Part shown: positions 8,165-17,359 of the stretch, piece after piece
Layout of the letters: each line of letters begins with the position of its first letter
Position numbering within the stretch: position 1 is the stretch's first letter
Assembly: GCA_016779605.1 (NCBI GenBank)
Contig: JADHNH010000037.1
Coordinates: forward strand, 1-32,839
From: Nevskia sp.
GTDB taxonomy: Bacteria; Pseudomonadota; Gammaproteobacteria; Nevskiales; Nevskiaceae
Direction of reading: 5' to 3'
Length of the DNA stretch: 32,839 nt
Made by a program: the position numbers and the translations under genes
The notes under the pieces: generated by a model
Database searches by the model: none
Told to the model about the DNA's origin: nothing
What the model saw: the letters and a program-made list of their open reading frames with translations, nothing else

Positions 8165-8992
8165 GATTCGTCTCCCCAAGACGTGCGCGAAGGCAACCGG
8201 TGCACGAACCGCGAAACGCCCAGGGCTTCGGTTCGCGCCCGGTTCAAGCCTTCTTCCGGGGGCCAGATTGACGACGGGAGATGCCGCAAGTCTTGAGTAA
8301 ATCTTGAAAATTTCCTGAATTGTTGTGGCGGCCGCTGCGAGAGTTGCATTTATATCGTTGATTTTGCTTGATTTTAATATACGGGCCAGCAAACGCGCGG
8401 CTGTCCCAGCCTGGTGCATCACGCTTGCGCGATTCGCGGCGGCGAGGCGCCCGTCGAGCAAGCATTCCGGATCCGGCGAGCCACCGAGCCTCCGCCGACG
8501 CGGCAGGGCCACCACCATTCCCACGTCGTTCTTCGATTCCTACTCCGTTTGGCGGGGCGCGGCCGCCATTACCGCTTCCGCCGACGCGATTGCAGGGCAC
8601 GATTGCTGCGCCGCGGCACGGCCGCCGGGCTGCCCTGACGGTGGCCTTCGCCCTCGTTTCGCCGGCCTGGAGCAGCACGAATGCGGCTTTCCAACTGTAC
8701 CAACGGTTTCCGGCTTGCCGATCCCCTCTTCGGGTGAGTGCATGCGTCGAAATTGCGATTAGCTTGGACGGCGCAAACGGCCGGCTGGCGACTTGATTCG
8801 TCTTGCCATCCGGCGGCTGCCGGCGTGGCCGCACAAGCCGCTTGAGAGACCCGCTTCGTGCGACGCGGGCCACGGCGGTCTGCGCCTTTTGCGGGCGTTG
8901 CCTCTGCGATGGTGCCGACAGCGTGCCGCTGGCTTCATTCCAGTGTGAATCCTCACCAGAGAGCCGTTCGGTCTTATGCAAGGAGCGCAAAT
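8165..8992. other. Long divergent intergenic region with A+T-rich island
   Basis: No convincing gene is seen in these 828 bases. Open frames here are Arg/Pro/Ala-rich artefacts of high G+C. An A+T-rich island at about 8285-8390 stands out and holds the best promoter candidate for the leftward response regulator. The rest shows nothing recognisable. Confidence 0.5.
8349..8377 (-). promoter_or_regulatory. Candidate sigma70-type promoter for the LuxR-family regulator
   Basis: Read on the minus strand, TTAAAA (8377-8372) is followed after 17 bases by TATAAA (8354-8349). It lies in the A+T-rich island upstream of the regulator start and implies a leader of about 180 bases. Spacing is ideal; the -35 match is partial. 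Confidence 0.35.
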
Positions 8993-10078
8993 TTGGGCGG
9001 CCGCGATTTGAGTTGCTACAGCGAGTCCTATCGTGAGGCACGCACCAAGCTGCTGGCAGAATCGGCGAATGCGGGATTGCCGGTCATCTCTTACATGCTT
9101 CCGCGACTGCGGGGCCCGGAACACGAGGAACTGGCGACCGATATCGTCGAAATCATTCCCGCCAGCGCCACCAGGCTGGTGATCGTCAGCACCGGCGTCC
9201 ACGGCATCGAGGGTTACGCCGGATCGGCAGTCCAGGTCGAGGCCTTGCGGCAAGGGCTCCTGGCGAACCTGCCGGACGGCACCGGCGCGGCGCTCGTGCA
9301 CGGCGTCAATCCCTGGGGCATGGCCCATTACTGCCTGGCCAACGAAGACAATATCGACATCAACCGGAATTTCCTGCCGGCATTTGAAGCGGCTGCGCCG
9401 GCCGGCGGGATCGACCCCGCGCGCACAGGCGGCGATATCGTGAGCGGGGAGTCGACGCATCGCAGCGCCGGCGGCAATCCTGAACGCGGGCTGGCCGGGG
9501 ACCTCCACGCCGCCCTGTCGCGGGGGCAGCATGCCAATCGCTACGGCCTGTTCTTCGGCGGCCACAAGCCGGCTTGGTCGAACACGACCTGGCGCGGAAT
9601 CCTCGCCCGCTACGCTCGCGGCGGCTGCCGGCGAATCATCCACGTCGACATCCATACCGGCCCAGGCACGCACGGCCGCGCCGAACTGATCTGCAACTTC
9701 CCCCAAGGCACCCCGGCATTCGATCGCGCGCGGACGATATGGGGGGATGCCGCCATCCCGCCAGCGGCCGGCGGCCCGCCGGCACCATCCGCGCCGACGG
9801 GAAGCCTGGCGTCCACCTTGCCCGACTATGCGACTTCGATCACCGTCGAGTTCGGAACCAAGCCGGTCGACGAGGTGCTGATTGCACTGATCCATGCCAA
9901 CCGGGCTTTCGCCGATGGGTTCAGGGACCAGAAACTCAGGGCGCGCGCCATGCGCCTGATGCGCGATGCGTTCTGCCCGGATGACCGCGCCTGGTGCCGC
10001 TCGGTGATCGATCAAAGCTTCGGCGTGATCCGGAAGGCCGTCGATGGCTTCCAGGCTGTCGATACGCGGCCGCCCTAG
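8993..10078 (+). CDS. DUF2817 domain protein, M14-like zinc hydrolase
   Basis: A 361-aa protein if started at TTG 8993, which has AAGGAG seven bases upstream; the open frame reaches back to an ATG at 8858 and includes a GTG at 8945. The N-terminal YSESYREARTKLL followed by a variable loop is how DUF2817 proteins begin. Metal and catalytic residues of the carboxypeptidase-like fold can be placed: H70 and E73 in GVHGIEGYAGS, DINRNF, H221 in VDIHTGPG, and E286 in TVEFGT. DUF2817 proteins are predicted amidases or peptidases related to aspartoacylase and carboxypeptidase; the substrate is unknown. No signal peptide is visible from the chosen start. Confidence 0.87.
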   Translation: MGGRDLSCYSESYREARTKLLAESANAGLPVISYMLPRLRGPEHEELATDIVEIIPASATRLVIVSTGVHGIEGYAGSAVQVEALRQGLLANLPDGTGAALVHGVNPWGMAHYCLANEDNIDINRNFLPAFEAAAPAGGIDPARTGGDIVSGESTHRSAGGNPERGLAGDLHAALSRGQHANRYGLFFGGHKPAWSNTTWRGILARYARGGCRRIIHVDIHTGPGTHGRAELICNFPQGTPAFDRARTIWGDAAIPPAAGGPPAPSAPTGSLASTLPDYATSITVEFGTKPVDEVLIALIHANRAFADGFRDQKLRARAMRLMRDAFCPDDRAWCRSVIDQSFGVIRKAVDGFQAVDTRPP

Positions 10079-10144
10079 GCCGCCGGCGCGTACCGCGCAA
10101 CCCTTGCGCTCGCCTGGGGCACGTCATGTTGACCTGGGAACGAT

Positions 10145-10330
10145 TCAGAGGTCCAGCAACGACCAGAACAAGATGGCCTGATCCATCGGCAAGTCACGGA
10201 TCAGGATTGGACGCTCCGCCTCGTCGAATGCCGGCGTCGCGGCCTTGACGCCGGCACTTCGCGGCCGCAGATCCGGCAAGGTCTCATGCTCCGGCCTCGG
10301 GACGTCCGGCGTCGCCAGCCTTCTGCACAT
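10145..10330 (-). CDS. Possible small protein (61 aa)
   Basis: From an ATG at 10330 with AGGGGA nine bases upstream, this frame encodes 61 aa with an acidic, balanced composition unlike the Arg/Pro-rich artefacts around it. The end, ERPILIRDLPMDQAILFWSLLDL in two overlapping parts (ERPILIRDLP, MDQAILFWSLLDL), looks like a real hydrophobic helix. No family was recognised. It lies between the DUF2817 gene and another small ORF, with no operon partner. It may be a genuine small protein or a chance frame. Confidence 0.4.
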   Translation of the reverse strand: MCRRLATPDVPRPEHETLPDLRPRSAGVKAATPAFDEAERPILIRDLPMDQAILFWSLLDL

Positions 10331-10630
10331 CGCGTAGTTTCCCCTGGGTGGAAATGGTTTGCTTGCAGCGTCCGGCGCTGGTCCGGACGTGTCGGGCCGG
10401 CGCAGTTCCCGCACCCGGCCACGACTTAAATTAATCGCCCAGAACGCACCCCGGCTCACCCGAAGAGGTGATGATCGCCAGCGCCCGCGCTCAATACGAT
10501 GGCCCCGTCGGCGGCAGATCGATTCCGGCGCAGCGCTGCCGGCAGCCGATGAACTGGATGGATTCGATCGCCGGGCACGGGTCGATGGTGCAGTGCCGGC
10601 TCGGGCAGCAACCAATAACGATGGGGACCT
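10331..10630. other. Intergenic stretch between two divergent small ORFs
   Basis: These 300 bases hold no recognisable gene. A short A+T-rich patch near 10425-10440 (ACTTAAATTAATCG) is the only promoter-like feature, usable in either direction. Confidence 0.35.
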
Positions 10631-10921
10631 ATGAGCAAGTTTTCAGCGATAGACGCGGCCGTGCGATTCCAGTTGATCAACGAAAACCGCAGGGCACCGA
10701 TCACCTACCAGGAAACGCTGGGCGGCGACTACAAGTACACGCCGTCGACCATTCGGAAATTCCTGCACGCCGTCTCCGCGCGTCTGCTGGCGGACGAGCC
10801 CGCCTACGACTTCGCGTGGCCCCAGCTGGATCTGGTGACCTGCCTGGTTGGCACGGTGACGATGCTCGAAGAGGCGATCGCTGCGAACACCACCACGGTG
10901 GTGGACGTCTACGAGCACTGA
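10631..10921 (+). CDS. Hypothetical small protein (96 aa)
   Basis: A 96-aa frame with an ATG start and GGGG five to six bases upstream. Composition is protein-like and mixed: RFQLINENRRAPITYQET, then YKYTPSTIRKFLHAVSARLL, then a tail of LVTCLVGTVTMLEEAIAANT. No family was recognised; it looks like a compact alpha/beta or all-alpha soluble protein without signal peptide. It stands alone, with about 300 bases upstream and 520 downstream free of other firm genes. Confidence 0.6.
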   Translation: MSKFSAIDAAVRFQLINENRRAPITYQETLGGDYKYTPSTIRKFLHAVSARLLADEPAYDFAWPQLDLVTCLVGTVTMLEEAIAANTTTVVDVYEH

Positions 10922-11440
10922 CGGCTGAGATCGCCGGCACCGGCGCCTGCCGCTTCGCCGGGCGCCGCACACCCGACCGCGGCCGCGCCATCGTCAGCGC
11001 CAGGAATGGGGACGCGCAGCGACATCGCGGGCCACGGTGCCGCCGCACGGCGTGCCCGAAGGAGTGGCGGCTGACCGGGTACCCGCCGGAATTCCGCGGG
11101 TCCGCGCGGCCCCCGCGCAACCGGCCCGCCCGGCAACGCACCGGCACCTGCGGCGCTCCGGGCCGATCTTAGCCAAGCCGGCGCCGCCGAACCGGGCAAT
11201 CCGGTTCGCGGCCAGGCCACAAGACGGCATTCCCGCATCCGCATTGCCGCCGCCAGGGCGACGCGGCCGGCTCGCTGCCGCCGGCCGCCTAGCCTCATCG
11301 AGGTGCCGATGGGCTCGATGCGCATTACCATGGGCTCGCCTGCAACCGGCCGCGCATCCAGAACCCGGCGCAGGCAGGGCTGCGCCTGCCGCGCGGCCAC
11401 GATGCTCGCCATTGGATCCAGAACTGCGGGGGAGACCGCC
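10922..11440. other. G+C-rich intergenic region before the quinoprotein gene
   Basis: No convincing gene, repeat or promoter was recognised in these 519 bases. Frames crossing it are dominated by Arg, Ala, Pro and Gly in all readings. Confidence 0.4.
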
Positions 11441-13234
11441 GTGACCCGTCGACGTGCTGCAGCAAACTTCACCCGGCTTGCCCTGCTTGCGCTGCTCGCG
11501 GCCGCCGCTCCGGCACGGCCCGACGACTCGCGCGTGGCCCACGCCGAACGGGACCAGGACAATTGGCTGACTTACGGCCATGGCTTCGCCAACCAGCGCT
11601 ACAGCGAGCTGCGCCAGATCGACACCTCCAACGTCGCGCACCTGGCGCCGGCCTGGATCTTCCAGACCGGCGTGGTCGGCACGTTCCCGACCAACCCGCT
11701 GGTGGTCGACGGCGTGATGTACCTGACCACGCCTTTCAACCACGTCATCGCGCTGGACGCCGCCACCGGCGCGCTCAAGTGGCGTTACACACACAAGCTC
11801 GGCACCGACAAGCTCTGTTGCGGTTCGCACAACCGCGGGCTGGCCTGGAGCGACGGGCGCCTGTTCATGATCACCGCCGACGCCCGCCTGCTCGCGCTCG
11901 ACGCCGCCTCGGGCAAGGTCCTGTGGGACATTCCAGTGGCGGATCCCACGACCGGCGATCCGGCCGACCTCGCCGCCATCGGGCAGTACGACCCCGCGCA
12001 CCACGAGGCGTTCGACCGCGCCACCCGCTTCGCCGGCAATATGGCGCCGCTGGTCTACGACGGCATGGTCTTCGTCGGCGTGAGCGGCACCGGCTATTCC
12101 GCGGTGCTGGGCGACGCCGAGAAGAGCGGCGCTTCCGAGCTCGGCAAACCCGGCGTGCGCGACGGGCTGCGCGCATTTCTGACGGCTTACAGCGTCGCCG
12201 ACGGGCGCCTGGTGTGGCGCTGGTACTCCACCGCGTCGAAGGGTTGGGAGGGCGGCTTCGTCGACAAGACCGCCTTCGGCGATCCGCTGCCGCGCGACAC
12301 CGCCGCCGAGCGGGCCAGCGCTGCGCAGTACCGCGATGCCTGGAAGACCGGCGGCGGCTCGATCTTCTCCACGCCGTCGATCGACGCCGAGCACGGCCTG
12401 ATCTACTTCGGCACCGGCAACGCCTCGCCCGGCTACCAGGACTACAAGCGTCCCGGCGACAATCTCTACACCTCGTCGGTGGTGGCGCTGGACATCGCCA
12501 GCGGCGCGCTGCGCTGGTACCACCAGATCGTGCCGCACGACCTGTGGGGCTACGACATGTCCTCGCCGCCGCTGCTGCTCGATCTCCCTGGGTCCGGCCG
12601 GGAGCCGCTGCCGGTGCTCGCGGCGGCGTCCAAGTCCGGCTGGATGTACGTCATCAACCGCCTGACCGGCGCGCCAATCCGGCGCTCGCAGGCCTTCGTG
12701 CCACAGGACCAGACCATGTTCCGGCGCGCCACCGCCGAAGGCATCGACGTGCTGCCCGGCGCGGCCGGCGGCGCCAACTGGCCGCCAAGCGCCTACAGCC
12801 CGCAGACCGGCTGGGTGTACGTGCCGGCCACCGACGGCTCCACCCACTACCAGCTGCAGAAGGACGCGCAAGGCAAGCCGGTCACCGTGATGAGCTTCAG
12901 GGACGACGTGCCGCGCAGCGGCACGCTGACGGCGATAGACCCCGCGGACGGCACGCTCAAGTGGCAGTTGAAGACCGACCTGCCGATGGTGTCCGGTGCC
13001 CTGGCGACCGCGGGCGGCCTGGTGTTCGCCGGAGAATCCAACGGCGACTTCGACGCCGTGGATGCACGCAGCGGCAAGCGGCTGTGGCGCTTTGCGACCG
13101 GTGCGGGAGTCAATGCGCCGCCGATCACCTATCGCATCAACGGACGCCAGTACGTCGCCGTGGCCGCCGGCGGCCACGCCTTGTTCAAGTTTCCGCTGGG
13201 CGACGCGGTGATCGCGTTCGCGCTGCCGGAGTAA
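11441..13234 (+). CDS. PQQ-dependent dehydrogenase, beta-propeller quinoprotein
   Basis: A 597-aa secreted quinoprotein from the GTG at 11441, with GGGGGAG upstream. Residues 1-28 are a Sec signal peptide (basic MTRRR, then a Leu/Ala core, cleavage near ARPDD). Propeller W-motif repeats recur (VIALDAATGALKWRY, LLALDAASGKVLWDI, LTAIDPADGTLKWQL). Vicinal Cys126-Cys127 (LCCGSHNRG) matches the disulfide that sits over PQQ. The active-site segment HDLWGYD has Gly370 where alcohol and glucose quinoproteins carry the catalytic Asp (W-D-x-D), with Asp372 kept two residues on, the position used by lanthanide enzymes. No haem CxxCH is present, so a separate electron acceptor is needed. Substrate unknown; an alcohol or sugar is likely. 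No pqq genes are in the window. Confidence 0.92.
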   Translation: MTRRRAAANFTRLALLALLAAAAPARPDDSRVAHAERDQDNWLTYGHGFANQRYSELRQIDTSNVAHLAPAWIFQTGVVGTFPTNPLVVDGVMYLTTPFNHVIALDAATGALKWRYTHKLGTDKLCCGSHNRGLAWSDGRLFMITADARLLALDAASGKVLWDIPVADPTTGDPADLAAIGQYDPAHHEAFDRATRFAGNMAPLVYDGMVFVGVSGTGYSAVLGDAEKSGASELGKPGVRDGLRAFLTAYSVADGRLVWRWYSTASKGWEGGFVDKTAFGDPLPRDTAAERASAAQYRDAWKTGGGSIFSTPSIDAEHGLIYFGTGNASPGYQDYKRPGDNLYTSSVVALDIASGALRWYHQIVPHDLWGYDMSSPPLLLDLPGSGREPLPVLAAASKSGWMYVINRLTGAPIRRSQAFVPQDQTMFRRATAEGIDVLPGAAGGANWPPSAYSPQTGWVYVPATDGSTHYQLQKDAQGKPVTVMSFRDDVPRSGTLTAIDPADGTLKWQLKTDLPMVSGALATAGGLVFAGESNGDFDAVDARSGKRLWRFATGAGVNAPPITYRINGRQYVAVAAGGHALFKFPLGDAVIAFALPE

Positions 13235-13270
13235 GGCTGTCGACGCGCCCGCGGTGCCGGCCGCCCCTGG

Positions 13271-14305
13271 TCAGCCGGCGGCGTCGCGCGCGCGCTTCCA
13301 GGCATCCATGCCGCCCTGGATATGGCGTGCGCGCGCAAGGCCGGCGTCCTGCGCGGCGCGCACCGCCATCGCCGAGCGTTCGCCGAAGGCGCAGTAGAAC
13401 ACCAGGTATTTCGCGGTGGCCTGCGCCAGCTCGTGCAGCAGGCCGCCGGCACTGATGTTCTCCTGCAGCTCGCCGTAAGGAACGTGCAGCGAGCCCGGAA
13501 TGACGCCGTGCCGCTCGCGCTCGGATTTTTCCCGCAGGTCGATCAGCGCGACATCGGGCCGTCCCGGCAGTCCCTGGGCTTCCTGTGCGCTGAACGCCCA
13601 GCCGTGGCGCGCGACCTCCTCCTGGTACAGCCCCTGCCGCATATTCGCCGGAACCGCGACGTCCATCATCTTCGGGTTCGGCAGGTTGAGGCCGCCCATC
13701 AGCGCGGCGTATTCGTCGGCCGACTTGACCTGCAGGCGCGGGTTGAACGCCTTTTCCTCGGCGATGGTGCTGACCGTGTCGCCCTTGTAGTCGTGGCCGG
13801 GAAAGACCAGCGTCTCGTCCGGCAGCTTCAGCAACCGCCCGAACAGGGATTCGTACTGGGCGCGCGCGTCGCCGTTCTGGAAGTCGGTACGCCCGGTGCC
13901 GCGGATCAGCAGGGTGTCGCCGGTGAAGACGCGATCGCCCATCAGGAAGCTGTAGGAGTCGTCGGTGTGGCCCGGCGTGTACAGCACGTCCAGGGTCACG
14001 CCTTCGATCTGCAGCTTGTCGCCGTCGGCGATGCGCATCGACACCACGTCGACCTTGCTCTGCGCGCCCATCACCGTGATGCAGCGCGTGCGGTCGCGCA
14101 GCGCGCCCAGGCCGGTGATGTGGTCGGCATGCAGGTGCGTGTCCACCGCCTTGATCAGCCGCAGGTCGAGCTCGCGCATCAGCTGCAGGTAGCGATCCAC
14201 GCGCTCCAGCACCGGGTCGATGATGAGGGCCTCACCGCCGCGCCGGCTGGCGACCAGGTAGGAGTAAGTGCAGGAAACCGGCTCGAAAAGCTGGCGGAAA
14301 ATCAT
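13271..14305 (-). CDS. Persulfide dioxygenase-rhodanese fusion (ETHE1-like)
   Basis: A 344-aa fusion. Residues 1-240 are a metallo-beta-lactamase-fold, ETHE1-like domain with the metal motif THLHADH (H57, H59, D61, H62), H113 in TPGHTDDS, D130 in FTGDT and H171 in FPGHD. Residues about 245-344 are a rhodanese domain with the active-site loop CAFGERS (Cys305, Arg310). ETHE1 enzymes oxidise glutathione persulfide to sulfite with one Fe(II) and O2; the rhodanese moves sulfane sulfur between persulfide, sulfite and thiosulfate. Such fusions (PRF) are known in proteobacteria and serve sulfide detoxification in the cytoplasm. The ATG at 14305 begins MIFRQLFEP, a usual start. It is divergent from the F420 locus. 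Confidence 0.93.
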   Translation of the reverse strand: MIFRQLFEPVSCTYSYLVASRRGGEALIIDPVLERVDRYLQLMRELDLRLIKAVDTHLHADHITGLGALRDRTRCITVMGAQSKVDVVSMRIADGDKLQIEGVTLDVLYTPGHTDDSYSFLMGDRVFTGDTLLIRGTGRTDFQNGDARAQYESLFGRLLKLPDETLVFPGHDYKGDTVSTIAEEKAFNPRLQVKSADEYAALMGGLNLPNPKMMDVAVPANMRQGLYQEEVARHGWAFSAQEAQGLPGRPDVALIDLREKSERERHGVIPGSLHVPYGELQENISAGGLLHELAQATAKYLVFYCAFGERSAMAVRAAQDAGLARARHIQGGMDAWKRARDAAG

Positions 14306-14695
14306 CGATGGACTCGTGTCGTCGTGGCCTGGGGTCCAGCCGCCGCCGCATGCCCGCATCCGCCGGCGCCTCGCCCCACCCGCTCGGGACTCAATGATAT
14401 CCCGGCCAATGCGCCGCGACGAGACGCGGGCAAGCCGTATCCGCCGGTACTCCCGCAGCCTCCGCCGAACGCCGGCACCTGCGGGGCCGGCCGTCGATCT
14501 TTCGGCCAGGCTCGCGTTCCACGAGGCCGCTGCCGCTGGACGCGGACCGGATGGCGCCAGGATGCGGACGGTCACCCTCACCGCCCGCGGAATGCCGGAA
14601 CGGTAAGCGCCGACTTTCGTGGTGCGCCGGATGAATACATACTTTGTATCTGCCGTTCGATCGTCGACGTCATTTTCCCCGGGAGACCTCAAGGC
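14306..14695. promoter_or_regulatory. Divergent region between persulfide dioxygenase and F420 locus, with palindromic site
   Basis: This 390-base gap must contain the start signals of the F420 genes and of the persulfide dioxygenase. A local A+T-rich patch at 14631-14650 contains a perfect 5-bp inverted repeat, ATACA-5 bases-TGTAT (14635-14649), about 47 bases before the npdG start. This could be an operator or overlap a -10 element. No clear sigma70 pair or riboswitch-like structure was seen. Confidence 0.4.
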
Positions 14696-15388
14696 ATGAA
14701 CAGTTCAGCGGGCGGCGCCTCGGACAAGCCGCGGCTTGCGGTGGTCGGCGGCACCGGCAACCTCGGCCTCGGCCTGGCGCTGCGCTGGGCGCAAGCGGGC
14801 TACGCCGTAAGCCTCGGCTCGCGCGATGCGCAGCGGGCGGTGGCGGCGGCTGCGGCCGAATGCGCGGCGCAGCCCGGCGTCTCGCTCGCCGGCGGCGGCA
14901 ACGCCGCGGTGGCCGCGGCGGCGGACCTGGTGATTGTCGCGGTGCCGTTCGCGGCGCAATCGGCGACGCTGGAAGATATCCGCACCGCCGTTCAAGGCAA
15001 GATCGTCGTCGACACCACCGTGCCGTTGGTGCCGCCCAAGGTGATGCGCGTGCAGCTGCCGCCCGAAGGCTCCGCGGCGCGGCGCGCGCAGAACCTGCTG
15101 GGACCGCAGGTGCGCGTGGTTTCGGCCTTTCAGAACATCGCCGCGGCACACCTGCGGGACCTGTCGCACGCGCTGGAGGGCGACGTGCTGGTGACCGGCG
15201 ACGACGCCGAGGCGCGCGAGGCGGTGGTGCGGCTGGCGCAGGCGATCGGCCTGACCGCCTGGCAGGCCGGCGCGCTCGACAACGCCGTGGTGGCCGAAGC
15301 GCTCACTTCGGTGCTGATCTTCATGAACAAGCGTTACGGGTTCGACGGCGCCGGCATCCGCATCTGCGGCGCGCACCAGGCCGGGTGA
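14696..15388 (+). CDS. npdG: F420H2:NADP+ oxidoreductase (NpdG/Fno)
   Basis: A 230-aa protein of the Fno family, which passes hydride between NADP(H) and coenzyme F420. The N-terminal Rossmann motif VVGGTGNLGLGLALRWA (residues about 15-31) and the NADP-phosphate-binding GSRD that follows match Fno closely. Further family features are VIVAVPF and DTTVPL, and the FQNI segment after RVVSAF. The small C-terminal F420-binding part reads EALTSVLIFMNKRYG. GGGAGA precedes the ATG. It is the first gene of the F420 locus and lies nine bases before cofE, which makes co-transcription very likely. In bacteria the enzyme usually supplies F420H2 from NADPH. The assignment is strong because motif and context agree. 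Confidence 0.94.
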   Translation: MNSSAGGASDKPRLAVVGGTGNLGLGLALRWAQAGYAVSLGSRDAQRAVAAAAAECAAQPGVSLAGGGNAAVAAAADLVIVAVPFAAQSATLEDIRTAVQGKIVVDTTVPLVPPKVMRVQLPPEGSAARRAQNLLGPQVRVVSAFQNIAAAHLRDLSHALEGDVLVTGDDAEAREAVVRLAQAIGLTAWQAGALDNAVVAEALTSVLIFMNKRYGFDGAGIRICGAHQAG

Positions 15389-15397
15389 CCTGCGGCG

Positions 15398-16171
15398 ATG
15401 CCAGCGCCCGCCCGCATCGAGCTGATCGGCCTGCAGGGAATTCCGCGTGTCGCGCCCGGAGACGACCTGGCTGCGCTGATCCTGCACGCCCTGCGCGAGT
15501 CGAACCAGACCCTGCACGAGGGCGACATGGTCGTGGTGGCGCAGAAGATCGTATCGAAGGCCGAGGGACGGCGGGTCGACCTGCGCCAGATCACGCCGAC
15601 GCCGCGCGCACATGAGCTGGCGCTGCGCAGCGGCAAGGATCCGCGGCTCGTCGAGCTGATCCTCGGCCAGTCGCGCGAGGTGCTGCGGGCGCTGCCGGGA
15701 TCCGTGATCGTGGTCCATCACCGCGGCTGGATCATGGCCAATGCCGGCATCGACCAGTCCAACCTTGAAGGCAATTCCGGGGACGACTTCGCCCTGCTGC
15801 TGCCGGACGACCCCGACGCTTCGGCCGCGGCCCTGCGGGATGCGATCGCGCAGCGCACGGGCCGGCGCGTCGGCGTGATCGTCAACGACAGCTTCGGACG
15901 GCCCTGGCGGCAGGGCGTCGTCGGCACCGCGCTGGGCGTGGCCGGCTGGCCGGCCCTGATCGACCGCCGCGGGGCGCCGGACCTCTACGGCCGGCCGCTG
16001 ACCCGAACCATCATCGGTCACGCCGACGAAATTGCCGCGGCCGCCTCGCTCGTGCAAGGACAAAGCGACGAGGGCCGCCCGGTGGTCGTCGTACGCGGGG
16101 TGCAAGCCGGCCCCGGCGAGGGTTGCGGGCAGGACCTGATCCGGCCCGCCGGGCAGGATCTGTTCCGATGA
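15398..16171 (+). CDS. cofE: Coenzyme F420-0:L-glutamate ligase (CofE)
   Basis: A 257-aa single-domain CofE, the GTP-dependent ligase that adds gamma-linked glutamates to F420-0. Recognisable blocks are [15 protein letters not shown] near the start, [14 protein letters not shown], the strongly conserved [29 protein letters not shown] and [17 protein letters not shown]. The length matches archaeal CofE. It lacks the C-terminal FMN-binding nitroreductase-like domain that actinobacterial FbiB carries for dehydro-F420 reduction, and no separate copy of that domain is in this window. The gene starts nine bases after npdG, and its stop overlaps the cofD start. Confidence 0.96.
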   Translation: MPAPARIELIGLQGIPRVAPGDDLAALILHALRESNQTLHEGDMVVVAQKIVSKAEGRRVDLRQITPTPRAHELALRSGKDPRLVELILGQSREVLRALPGSVIVVHHRGWIMANAGIDQSNLEGNSGDDFALLLPDDPDASAAALRDAIAQRTGRRVGVIVNDSFGRPWRQGVVGTALGVAGWPALIDRRGAPDLYGRPLTRTIIGHADEIAAAASLVQGQSDEGRPVVVVRGVQAGPGEGCGQDLIRPAGQDLFR

Positions 16172-17130
16172 GCCGGGTCGTCGCGCTTTCCGGCGGGGTC
16201 GGCGGCGCCAAGCTGGCGGCCGGCCTTGCGGCGGTCGTCGCCGACGAGGAACTGCTGGTCGCCGTCAACACCGGCGACGATTTCGAGCACCTGGGCCTGA
16301 CGATCTGCCCGGACATCGACTCCAACCTCTATGCCCTGGCCGGCCTGAACGATGTCGCCCGGGGCTGGGGCCGGCGCGACGAAAGCTGGAACTTCATGCA
16401 GGCGCTCGCGCAGTTGCGCGGCGAAGACTGGTTCCAGCTCGGCGACCGCGACCTCGCCACCCACGTCCTGCGCAGCCAGCGGCTGCGCCAGGGCGCTTCC
16501 CTGAGCGCGGTGACCACCGAGCTCGCCCGGGCGCTCGGCATCGCCGCGCGCGTGCTGCCCATGAGCGACGACCCGGTGCGCACCATCGTCGACACCGAGG
16601 CAGGCCGCTTGTGCTTCCAGGACTATTTCGTCCGGCGCAGATGCGAGCCGCGCGTTCGCGGTTTCGACTATGAAGGCGCCGGCCGCGCACGCGCGCACCC
16701 GGACTTGCTGGCGGCGCTGCGCGACCCGGCGCTCGAAGCAGTGGTGATCTGCCCTTCGAACCCCTGGCTCAGCGTCGGGCCGATGCTGGCCATGCCGGCC
16801 TTGCGCGATGCGCTGGCGCATTGCGCCGCGCCGGTGGTGGCGGTGTCCCCGATCGTCGGCGGCCGGGCGCTGAAGGGCCCGGCCGACAAGCTCATGCGGG
16901 AATTGGGACTGAAGCCGGGCACAGCGGCGATCGCCGCGCATTACCAAGGCCTCGTCGACGGACTGCTGATCGACGAAACCGACCGCGCGGACCTGGCCGC
17001 ACTGGCCCATTGCGGCTGCGCCGTGCGCTGCGCACCGACCGTGATGAGCGACGCGGGGGCGCGAATGGCCCTGGCGCACGAGGCGCTCCGGTTTGCCGCA
17101 AGCCTGCGCGGCACCGCCGGCAAAGCCTGA
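16168..17130 (+). CDS. cofD: 2-phospho-L-lactate transferase-like protein (CofD/FbiA)
   Basis: A 320-aa CofD/FbiA enzyme that joins the guanylylated phospho-acid (from phospholactate, phosphoenolpyruvate or 3-phosphoglycerate) to the deazaflavin Fo. The nucleotide loop [15 protein letters not shown] is at residues 6-20, [11 protein letters not shown] at 34-44, and [13 protein letters not shown] and [16 protein letters not shown] follow, all family hallmarks. The ATG overlaps the cofE stop (ATGA), indicating translational coupling. Which three-carbon acid is used cannot be read by eye. After this gene a 229-base gap precedes the next cluster gene. Confidence 0.96.
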   Translation: MSRVVALSGGVGGAKLAAGLAAVVADEELLVAVNTGDDFEHLGLTICPDIDSNLYALAGLNDVARGWGRRDESWNFMQALAQLRGEDWFQLGDRDLATHVLRSQRLRQGASLSAVTTELARALGIAARVLPMSDDPVRTIVDTEAGRLCFQDYFVRRRCEPRVRGFDYEGAGRARAHPDLLAALRDPALEAVVICPSNPWLSVGPMLAMPALRDALAHCAAPVVAVSPIVGGRALKGPADKLMRELGLKPGTAAIAAHYQGLVDGLLIDETDRADLAALAHCGCAVRCAPTVMSDAGARMALAHEALRFAASLRGTAGKA

Positions 17131-17359
17131 GGCGGGCACAGGCCCCCGCGGCGGACACCGCCGCTGGCCGGCCGCCGGGGCGGCGATGGCTGGAACGGAT
17201 AACGGTGATGGCGTAATCTCGACGGGGACCGAAGTCGCTTTGCTGCGGGCGCGAGCGTCGAAATTCATGTTCCGGCAGCGGCGCCCAACCATAATTAGAC
17301 GTCCCGTCGCGCATCGGATTCAAGGCTTCGCGAATCCGGCGCGGTCACTGGAGGAGTCG

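Noticed and set aside
8325..8796. Several overlapping open frames in the long gap before the DUF2817 gene
   Set aside because: Arg/Pro/Ala-rich translations in competing frames with no ribosome sites or recognisable motifs.
10994..13177. A 727-codon open frame antisense to the PQQ dehydrogenase
   Set aside because: Shadow of the quinoprotein gene; no domain or ribosome site.
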